Below, in pieces: positions 1-4,994 of a stretch of DNA of 7,097 nt; the first letter of the stretch is position 1; each line of letters starts with the position of its first letter. The stretch is taken from contig SYBY01000443.1 in NCBI GenBank assembly GCA_005788585.1, forward strand, positions 1-7,097, read 5' to 3'. Under the pieces are notes generated by a model. The model saw only the letters and a list, made by a program, of their open reading frames with translations, searched no databases and was not told the DNA's origin. The stretch is from Actinomycetota bacterium (GTDB lineage: Bacteria > Actinomycetota > Thermoleophilia > Solirubrobacterales > Solirubrobacteraceae). The position numbers were made by a program, and so were the translations under genes.

Positions 1-696
1 CACGTCCTCGTACAGGATCTCCGCGTGCCCGCCGAGCTTGCCGAACTCCTCCTGCGGGTGCTCCATCGTCGCGACGTCGCGCAGGATGTTCACGCCGGGC
101 GTGTCGGCGGGGACGATGAACATCGACGCGCGCTGGTGCGGCCGTGCGTCCGGATCGGTCACGGCCATGACGATGAGCACGTCGGCGATCGACGCGTTCG
201 AGCTGAACCACTTGTGGCCGTTGATGACCCACGCGTCGCCGTCCCGGACCGCGGTGGTCTGCAGCAGCGTCGGGTCCGCGCCGGCGTTCGGCTCGGTCAT
301 GCTGAACGCCGACTTGATGTCCCCGGCGAGGAGCGGCTCGAGCCAGCGCTCCTTCTGCTCGGGCGTCCCGGCCAGCGCGAGGATCTCGCTGTTGCCCGAG
401 TCAGGCGCCTGGCAGCCGAACGCGTTCGGGGCGAAGGGCGACGCGCCGAGGATCTCGTGCAGCAGGCCGAGCTTGACCTGGCCGTAGCCCTGGCCGCCGA
501 GCTCCGGGTCGAGGTGTGCGGCCCACAGGCCCTGTTCCTTCACGCGCTCCTGCAGCGGGGCGTAGACGCGGTCGAGCTGGTCCTGGGACAGCTCGGAGAA
601 GACCGTCTCGAGCGGCCAGATCTCCTCGCGCACGAAGTCACGCGCCCAGTCGAGCTTCGCCTGGTACTCCGGTTCGGTCTGAAAGTCCCACGCCAT
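1..696 (-). CDS. Acyl-CoA dehydrogenase, ACAD10/11-like (partial, N-terminal 232 residues)
   Basis: Flavoenzyme expected to catalyse alpha,beta-dehydrogenation of an acyl-CoA thioester using FAD and passing electrons to an electron-transfer flavoprotein, in the cytoplasm. The visible part holds the N-terminal helical domain (about residues 8-125) and the start of the middle beta domain. Seen motifs: LGGQGYGQVKLGLL (66-79), SPFAPNAFGCQAPDSGN (86-102), FSMTEPNAGAD (131-141, the FAD-contacting signature of the family), VINGHKWFSS (157-166) and VPADTPGVN (195-203). The set SPFAP/CQAPDSGN/MTEP resembles the ACAD10/ACAD11 subgroup, which acts on longer or branched acyl-CoAs, but the substrate cannot be read here. 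The ATG at 694-696 is preceded by a strong GAGGAGG Shine-Dalgarno sequence. The gene lies 34 bp downstream of the F420-family oxidoreductase on the same strand, so co-transcription is likely. The catalytic glutamate and C-terminal domain lie beyond the left edge. Confidence 0.93.
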   Translation of the reverse strand, partial: MAWDFQTEPEYQAKLDWARDFVREEIWPLETVFSELSQDQLDRVYAPLQERVKEQGLWAAHLDPELGGQGYGQVKLGLLHEILGASPFAPNAFGCQAPDSGNSEILALAGTPEQKERWLEPLLAGDIKSAFSMTEPNAGADPTLLQTTAVRDGDAWVINGHKWFSSNASIADVLIVMAVTDPDARPHQRASMFIVPADTPGVNILRDVATMEHPQEEFGKLGGHAEILYEDV

Positions 697-730
697 CGTC
701 CCGCGCCTCCTCGGTGATAGGCGTCGGACG

Positions 731-1729
731 CTACCGCGCGGCGACACCTCGCAGTGTCGGCAGGACCGTGTCGCCGTACATGGCGATCGTGCCCAGCGGA
801 TCGGCCTGCCCGATGAGCTGGAGACAGACGACGGTGGCGCCGAGGTCGGCGATCTCCCGCACCCGCTCGACGTGCTCCTCGGCGTCCGCGCTGACGATGA
901 AGCCCTCCCGGGCGAACGCCTCGTCGGTCATCTGTGCGTCGGCGCGGCGCTGCATGTCCGCCGGGTCGGAGATGTCGTCGATGTACAGCTCCGGGAGCTG
1001 CGTGGGCTTCCAGCGGCGGGCGCCCTGCAGCGCGGCGTCGCCGTCCTCGGCCCAAGCCATCCCGCTGTGCATGATGATCTCCCCCGGCTCGCGGCCGTGC
1101 TTGGCGCACGCCTCGCGGTACGCGTCGACGATCTCAGGAGCGGTGTCGGGGTCGCCGAGCGTCCACAGGCCGTCGCCGTAGCGTCCTGCGATCTGCGCGG
1201 CCTGGACCCCGAACGCACTGACGTAGAGCTTGGGCGGACGCGCGGCCCGGCTGTAGAGCTTGGCGTCCTTCAGCGCGAACCAGCCGGCGTCCATGGTCAC
1301 GGTCTCCCCCCGCCACAGCGCCGTGATGGCCTCCAGACCGGCGGCGAAGCGATCGTGCTGCTCGCCGATGTCCGGCCAGTCCAGCCCGAGCGGCGACTCG
1401 TTGACGGACTCACCCGAACCGACACCGAGGTAGACCCGCCCCGGGTACAGCTCCTCGAGGGACATGAACGCCTGCGCGATGAGGCCTGGGTGGTAGTGGT
1501 GCACGACCGGCGTGACCCCGGTCCCGAGCATCTTCGTCGTCTGCTGGCCGATGGCGCCGAGCGTGACCCAGGCCTGGGTCCCGCGCCCGTCGGGGAACCA
1601 CGGCGCGAAGTGGTCGGAGAGGCCGGTGCCGTCAAACCCGGCGCGGTCGGCGAGCATGGCCTGCTGGACGAGGTCGGCGGGCGCGAACTCCTCGGTCGAG
1701 CCGGCGAACCAGAAACGGGGGGCGGTCAT
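731..1729 (-). CDS. LLM-class F420-dependent oxidoreductase (FGD-like family)
   Basis: A 332-residue TIM-barrel oxidoreductase of the luciferase-like superfamily, close in layout to F420-dependent glucose-6-phosphate dehydrogenase (FGD1, 336 aa). Seen: SDHFAPW at 38-44, giving D39, H40 and W44 exactly as in FGD1; VTP at 72-74; YHPGLIAQAF at 79-88; and LYPGRVYLGVGSGE with E107 matching FGD1 catalytic E109. These support F420 binding and hydride transfer. By alignment from memory, the FGD1 phosphate-binding residues K198 and R283 fall on the LGDPD stretch (191-195) and on G276, so glucose 6-phosphate is an unlikely substrate and the real one is unknown. The ATG at 1727-1729 matches the family N-terminus but has no clear Shine-Dalgarno; a 5-bp hairpin sits just upstream. 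The gene precedes the acyl-CoA dehydrogenase by 34 bp and follows the sigma gene by 39 bp, all on one strand. Confidence 0.9.
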   Translation of the reverse strand: MTAPRFWFAGSTEEFAPADLVQQAMLADRAGFDGTGLSDHFAPWFPDGRGTQAWVTLGAIGQQTTKMLGTGVTPVVHHYHPGLIAQAFMSLEELYPGRVYLGVGSGESVNESPLGLDWPDIGEQHDRFAAGLEAITALWRGETVTMDAGWFALKDAKLYSRAARPPKLYVSAFGVQAAQIAGRYGDGLWTLGDPDTAPEIVDAYREACAKHGREPGEIIMHSGMAWAEDGDAALQGARRWKPTQLPELYIDDISDPADMQRRADAQMTDEAFAREGFIVSADAEEHVERVREIADLGATVVCLQLIGQADPLGTIAMYGDTVLPTLRGVAAR

Positions 1730-1732
1730 GTT

Positions 1733-1745
1733 CGGGTGGTACCCG
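1733..1745 (-). other. Short hairpin at the oxidoreductase start
   Basis: CGGGT (1733-1737) and ACCCG (1741-1745) form a perfect 5-bp stem with a 3-nt loop, ending 3 nt before the oxidoreductase ATG on the minus strand. It takes the place where a Shine-Dalgarno sequence would be expected. It may affect translation or may be chance in GC-rich DNA. Confidence 0.3.
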
Positions 1746-1768
1746 CCCCGGCGGATCTCGGACCGCGA

Positions 1769-3043
1769 CTACTCAGGAGGCGCGCTCGCCGCCGCGGGCG
1801 TGGTGGGCTCCGCGATCGCCTCCGCCGGTGCCACGCGCAGCACGGTGGTGCCGCCCTGCTCGGTGACCTCTTCGGTCACGGGGCCCGTGACGCCGGCCGG
1901 CGTGGCCGCGGGGGGCGCGTCGGTGGCACCGGCCGCAACGAGGAGTCGGAGGGCTGGTACGACCTGGTCGCGTGACACGCGCTTGGTTGTGCGCGGAGTC
2001 GATTGGGTCCGGACGGGAACCGGTGAGCTCTCCGGCGCCGGTGCGACGGTGGGGACCACGGCAGGGGCGGTCGCGGGCGCCTGCTGCACGCTGTCGGTCC
2101 GGGGACGCGCGGCGGACCGGTCGGGCTCCCGGCGCTCGGTCTGCGCGGGCCGGACCTCGGGCGCGACCACCGGTGCGGTCGCGACCAGCGCAGTCGGCGT
2201 CCCGGCCAGCGTTCCCGCGCAGGCGACGGCGCAGAGCTTCGCGACGCTGCTGACCTGCGGCTCGGCCGACGGCAGCAGCACGATGTCGCGCAGACGGTCG
2301 CGCAGCGCGCCGAACCGCGTCTCGAACCGCACCGCGAGCGCTGTGGGCAGGAACAGCACCGCCGCGTACCGCCGCTGGCGCCGTAGCTCGCGGTGCAGTC
2401 GCGAGCAGCCCGTGCAACCCTGCACGTGACGCGTCGCGTGGGCGGAGAGCCGGACCCCCCGTGTGGCGGCGACGACGACGTGCTCGCGCACGGAGTCGCA
2501 GTCGGCCTCCGCGCTGGCGATGCGCTCGGCGAGCGTGCGTCGCGCGCGCGAGACGACCGCCTTCGCCGCCCCTTCGCTGACCTCAAGCGCCGTGGCGATG
2601 TCGTCGACCGACCGCCCTTCGAGCACGCTCAGCACCAGGGCCGAGCGCTGGCGCTCGGGCAGGTCGCCCCACGCGCGCACCACGCCCGCGAACTCGTCGC
2701 GCCGCAGCGCGGCATCAGCAGGCCCGTCCTCGCGCGACGCCAGCAGGACCTCGTCGAGCGGGGACGCAGAGCGCTCGCCGCGCAGCAGGTCGAGCGCGCG
2801 CCTCCACGCGATCGTGTGCAGCCACGCCCGCACGTCGCTGGGCACGCGCCCGTCCTGCAGCGCGGCGTGCGCCGAGGCCAGCGCCTCCTGCACCGCGTCC
2901 TCGGCGAGGTCCGGCCGCGCGCGCCGTGAGACGAACCGGACGAGCGTGTCGCGGTGCCGGCCGACGAGCACCGCGAAGGCGCGCTCGTCGCCCTCGCGCG
3001 TGCGCTGCGCGAGCGCGCGGTCGGTGAGACGGGAGTGGAGCAT
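1769..3043 (-). CDS. ECF-like sigma factor fused to a zinc-finger anti-sigma-like domain and probable membrane anchor
   Basis: A 424-residue protein predicted to direct RNA polymerase to an alternative promoter set. Domains in order: sigma region 2 (about 8-90; AEDAVQEA 47-54 and RAWLHTIAWRRALDLLR 72-88); sigma region 4 (about 118-172; LPERQRSALVLSVLEG then helix-turn-helix VDDIATALEVSEGAAKAVVSRARR 146-169); a zinc-finger segment with C182 and H206-x3-C210-x2-C213, the zf-HC2/ZAS pattern of anti-sigma factors; a hydrophobic stretch about 264-294 that could cross the membrane; and a Pro/Ala/Thr-rich tail of about 130 residues. Plain ECF factors are about 170-200 residues, so more than half is extension. 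The ATG (3041-3043) places the protein just before the conserved LTDRALAQRTREGDERAF; it has no Shine-Dalgarno and directly follows an in-frame GTG, so leaderless translation or a GTG start at 3046 is possible. It diverges from the secreted-protein gene at 3195. Sigma identity is firm; topology is inferred. Confidence 0.88.
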   Translation of the reverse strand: MLHSRLTDRALAQRTREGDERAFAVLVGRHRDTLVRFVSRRARPDLAEDAVQEALASAHAALQDGRVPSDVRAWLHTIAWRRALDLLRGERSASPLDEVLLASREDGPADAALRRDEFAGVVRAWGDLPERQRSALVLSVLEGRSVDDIATALEVSEGAAKAVVSRARRTLAERIASAEADCDSVREHVVVAATRGVRLSAHATRHVQGCTGCSRLHRELRRQRRYAAVLFLPTALAVRFETRFGALRDRLRDIVLLPSAEPQVSSVAKLCAVACAGTLAGTPTALVATAPVVAPEVRPAQTERREPDRSAARPRTDSVQQAPATAPAVVPTVAPAPESSPVPVRTQSTPRTTKRVSRDQVVPALRLLVAAGATDAPPAATPAGVTGPVTEEVTEQGGTTVLRVAPAEAIAEPTTPAAASAPPE

Positions 3044-3075
3044 CACGAGTCCAGACGCGGGGAGATCGAGAAGGT

Positions 3076-3100
3076 GACGGACCTTCCGCGGAGATCCGTC
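3076..3100. promoter_or_regulatory. 25-bp imperfect palindrome in the divergent sigma/secreted-protein region
   Basis: GACGGA (3076-3081) and TCCGTC (3095-3100) are exact inverted repeats; inside them CTTC and GGAG (3083-3086, 3090-3093) also pair with one G-T wobble. Nine of twelve symmetric positions are Watson-Crick. The site lies 33 bp from the sigma ATG and 94 bp from the plus-strand ATG, so it could be an operator for either gene or a hairpin in the sigma 5' leader. No promoter boxes could be assigned with confidence. Confidence 0.35.
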
Positions 3101-3194
3101 CTGCGCCAGATGGTGCGTCACTCCGTGCCGCCACGCATCGACCAAACGGTGTCCATCCCACCCCGCCGGGTCAAACCGGCAGAGAGGAACCACC

Positions 3195-3710
3195 ATGCAC
3201 CGATCCCTCACCACCGCCATCGTCGCCGCCGCCGCGCTCGCCGTGCCCGCGACGGCGTCGGCGGCGACCCCCGTCGTGTCGCTCGTCCCGCCGAGCGACG
3301 ACCCGGTGAACGTCGAGGTCACCATCACCGACGGCGCCGGCACGGCCGTACAGACGCAATCCTGCGAGTGGCGTGGCGAAGGCCCCGGCGACGAGGACCG
3401 CCTGTGCCTCGCCTTCGTCGGCGACCCGAAGGCGGCGGTTGACGCCATCACCGCCGCGGGCGGCGAGCGGGGCACGCGGCGCACCGTCGCCCCGGCACAC
3501 GCGCTCGACATGACCTCCGTGACGAGCCGCCGCGCGGACGGCACGTGGCTCCAGCGCATCACCGGGACGGCGAAGGGCCAGGCGACGCACGCCGGGTTCG
3601 TGTGCGACAGCGCCGGCGAGCGGTGCACCCGCTGGGACGCCGAGGGCGAGCCGCGCGCGAAGAAGCAGATCCGGGCCGCGGCGCTGCGGCTCAAGCGCCG
3701 GGGCCGGTAG
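3195..3710 (+). CDS. Small exported four-cysteine protein, unknown function
   Basis: A 171-residue protein I do not recognise. It begins with a typical Sec signal peptide: positive MHR, an Ala-rich hydrophobic core to about residue 18, and a likely cleavage after A23 (ATASA|AT). The mature part of about 148 residues has four cysteines (C57, C71, C137, C144), an even number that could form two disulfides outside the cell. The beginning (VEVTITDGAGTAVQTQSCEW) looks like beta strands, and the end is basic (KKQIRAAALRLKRRGR). No catalytic motif or membrane helix is visible after the signal. The ATG has a GAGAGG Shine-Dalgarno about 7 nt upstream (3182-3187). It is divergent from the membrane-type sigma factor across 151 bp, so it may be a target of that sigma factor or work with its external tail; this is inference from position only. 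It converges on the DUF1330 gene with 21 bp between stop codons. Confidence 0.82.
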   Translation: MHRSLTTAIVAAAALAVPATASAATPVVSLVPPSDDPVNVEVTITDGAGTAVQTQSCEWRGEGPGDEDRLCLAFVGDPKAAVDAITAAGGERGTRRTVAPAHALDMTSVTSRRADGTWLQRITGTAKGQATHAGFVCDSAGERCTRWDAEGEPRAKKQIRAAALRLKRRGR

Positions 3711-3731
3711 GGCCGCCGGGGGGCGGGGCGG

Positions 3732-4103
3732 TCAGGCGCTCCAGGGCACCGTCGCCTGGAGCACGGCCTCCTCGACCGCCCCGGTCCGCAGGCCGGTGAT
3801 CTGCTGGTACTCCTCGTCGGCGACCATGTCGCAGAACGCGCGGCGGCTGGGGTAGCGGACGACGAGCAGCACGTCCCAATCCCACCCGTCGGGCGCGACG
3901 AGCGACGTCGACGCGTCGCCGACGTAGAGCATCTCGCCGCCGACGCGCTCCAGGAACGGCGCGATCCGGCGGGCGTACTCCTCGTAGTCGGGGCGGCCGC
4001 CCTCCTTGAAGCGCAGGAGGTTGAGCATCGCGATGGGGGACGGCGGATCGGTGTCCTCGGCCAGCAGGCGCTTGAGGTCCCGGCCGGTGGGGTTTACGGG
4101 CAT
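3732..4103 (-). CDS. DUF1330 domain-containing protein
   Basis: A 123-residue cytoplasmic protein that fits the DUF1330 family, small dimeric alpha/beta-barrel (ferredoxin-like) proteins without an assigned reaction. Seen family pattern: AMLNLLRFKEGG (25-36), YEEYARR (40-46), GGEMLYVGDAS (55-65), a Trp-rich strand DGWDWDVLLVVRYPSRRAF (72-90), EEYQQITGLRTGAVEEAVL (97-115). Length is normal for a stand-alone domain. The ATG at 4101-4103 gives the expected start; there is no clear Shine-Dalgarno ahead of it. It is single on its strand, divergent from the helical-repeat secreted protein and convergent with the four-cysteine protein. A paired 11-bp-phased repeat lies 10 bp upstream of its start and could block or regulate its transcription. 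No function can be given beyond the family. Confidence 0.9.
   Translation of the reverse strand: MPVNPTGRDLKRLLAEDTDPPSPIAMLNLLRFKEGGRPDYEEYARRIAPFLERVGGEMLYVGDASTSLVAPDGWDWDVLLVVRYPSRRAFCDMVADEEYQQITGLRTGAVEEAVLQATVPWSA
3738..3762. terminator. Stem-loop at the convergent junction (possible terminator)
   Basis: GCTCCAGG (3738-3745) and CCTGGAGC (3755-3762) form a perfect 8-bp stem with a 9-nt loop, 27 nt past the stop of the plus-strand secreted-protein gene and inside the last codons of the minus-strand DUF1330 gene. There is no T-tract, so it would be a non-canonical terminator. It could also be a by-product of coding sequence. Confidence 0.4.
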
Positions 4104-4113
4104 GGCCGAAGAC

Positions 4114-4130
4114 TCTCAGACAGGTCTCAG
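4114..4130. promoter_or_regulatory. TCTCAG direct repeat, 11-bp spacing (candidate response-regulator site)
   Basis: TCTCAG occurs at 4114-4119 and again at 4125-4130, start to start 11 bp, one helical turn. A weaker third match (GCGCAG, 4 of 6) is in phase at 4136-4141. Head-to-tail half-sites spaced 10-11 bp are typical of OmpR/PhoB-type response regulators. The site is 66 bp upstream of the helical-repeat protein ATG and 10 bp from the DUF1330 ATG in the divergent region. The binding protein is not in this window. Confidence 0.45.
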
Positions 4131-4196
4131 GTTCGGCGCAGGGCACTCAAAGGCGCCGCGTCGATGCTGCCGTCACCCCACAGGTAGGAGACCTTC

Positions 4197-4919
4197 ATGA
4201 CCACTCGACGCATCGCGGTGATCGGCGGCACGCTCGTCGCTCTCGCCGCAGGATCAGCCGGCGCCGTCGCGGCGACCTCGACCGATGAGGCCAAGGAGCG
4301 CGAGAAGACCGTGCTCGACACCGCCGCCAAGGAGCTCGAGGTCACGCCCGACGAGCTGCGGTCCGCACTGCGGGCCGGCCAGTCCGCCCAGCTCGACCAG
4401 GCCGTCAAGGACGGCACGCTCACCCAGGAGCAGGCCGACCGCATCAAGGAGCGGATGGCCTCCAGCGGCCTCGTCCTCGGTGGCGGTGGCAAGGGCGGGC
4501 CCGGCGGACATCACCGCGGTGGGCCCGGCGGCGGCCGCGAGATGATGACCGACGTCGCGAAGGCGCTCGGCCTCACCGAGGCGCAGCTGCGCACGCAGCT
4601 CGAGGACGGCAAGACGATCGCCGAGGTCGCCAAGGCCCAGAACAAGGACCTCGACGACGTCAAGGCCGCCGTGAAGAAGGCGGCCGTCGCCCGGCTCGAC
4701 CAGCAGGCCAAGGACGGCGACATCACCAAGGCACAGCGCGATGAGATCGTCGAGCACCTCGAGGACCACATCGACCGGCTCGGCGAGAAGCCGCTCGGTG
4801 GACGCGGTCCCGGCCGGGGTCCCGGTGGCCCTGGCGCGCCGCCCGCGCGCCAGGAGGGTGAGACCAACCAGGACGGGTCGTACGTGCCGCCGACGACCGG
4901 CGCCGCGCAGACCGCGTAG
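4197..4919 (+). CDS. Exported helical-repeat protein with Gly/His linker, unknown function
   Basis: A 240-residue secreted or envelope protein. Residues 1-26 form a Sec-type signal (MTTRRIAVIGGTLVALAAGS, cleavage near AVA|AT). Two related helical modules follow. Module 1 (about 38-87) has AAKELEVTPDELRSAL and AQLDQAVKDGTLTQEQADRI. Module 2 (about 117-195) has VAKALGLTEAQLRTQL and ARLDQQAKDGDITKAQRDEI, with about 25 extra residues between (including KTIAEVAKAQNKDLDDVKAA). Module 1 therefore looks like a shortened copy. The modules are joined by a Gly/His linker (95-113, GGPGGHHRGGPGGG), and the tail is Gly/Pro-rich, then polar. Proteins of this style are common in high-GC Gram-positives and usually annotated hypothetical. 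The ATG has a good AGGAG 6 nt upstream (4186-4190). Regulation by the phased TCTCAG repeat is likely but inferred; the gene ends at a strong hairpin, so it is probably monocistronic. Confidence 0.85.
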   Translation: MTTRRIAVIGGTLVALAAGSAGAVAATSTDEAKEREKTVLDTAAKELEVTPDELRSALRAGQSAQLDQAVKDGTLTQEQADRIKERMASSGLVLGGGGKGGPGGHHRGGPGGGREMMTDVAKALGLTEAQLRTQLEDGKTIAEVAKAQNKDLDDVKAAVKKAAVARLDQQAKDGDITKAQRDEIVEHLEDHIDRLGEKPLGGRGPGRGPGGPGAPPARQEGETNQDGSYVPPTTGAAQTA

Positions 4920-4932
4920 GCGCACTCAGGAC

Positions 4933-4966
4933 CCGCGTGGTCTGGCCAGCCAGCCAGGCCACGCGG
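4933..4966 (+). terminator. Intrinsic-terminator-like hairpin after the helical-repeat gene
   Basis: CCGCGTGG-T-CTGGC (4933-4946) pairs with GCCAG-G-CCACGCGG (4953-4966): a continuous 14-bp stem with one G-U pair and a 6-nt loop, starting 13 nt after the stop codon. It lacks a T-tract, being followed by AAATCC, which is common for GC-rich Gram-positives. It separates the secreted protein from the reductase operon. Confidence 0.75.
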
Positions 4967-4994
4967 AAATCCTGACTGACGGAGTGTCAGATTT
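4967..4994. promoter_or_regulatory. Inverted repeat overlapping the reductase start (operator or leader hairpin)
   Basis: AAATC-c-TGAC (4967-4976) and GTCAGATTT (4986-4994) are inverted repeats of 9 pairs with a single bulged C, around a 9-nt centre (4977-4985). Its AT-rich ends stand out from the GC-rich background. The centre and right arm contain GGAG and the candidate GTG start (4984-4986). It could be an operator for a TetR-type lipid regulator or a hairpin that hides the ribosome site. Confidence 0.45.

Noticed and set aside
872..1975. A 367-codon plus-strand open frame
   Set aside because: It is antisense to the F420-dependent oxidoreductase and the sigma gene C-terminus and has no recognisable domain.
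3165..3180. GCCGG...CCGGC inverted repeat just before the secreted-protein Shine-Dalgarno
   Set aside because: Only 5 bp with a 6-nt loop. This is frequent by chance in such GC-rich DNA, and nothing else supports a function.
3044..3694. The sigma reading frame stays open for about 217 more codons upstream, antisense to the secreted-protein gene
   Set aside because: The extension has no sigma-like sequence, and the plus strand holds a gene with a signal peptide and Shine-Dalgarno. Conserved region 2 begins right after the ATG at 3043. Long antisense frames are expected at this GC content.
4493..4535. Repeated GGGCCCGGCGG units resembling a DNA repeat
   Set aside because: They encode the GGPGG linker of the secreted protein in frame and are explained by glycine/proline codons.
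4741..4983. An upstream in-frame extension of the reductase to an ATG at 4741
   Set aside because: It would overlap the secreted-protein gene out of frame and cross the terminator-like hairpin. The added residues are Arg/Pro-rich and unrelated to reductases.
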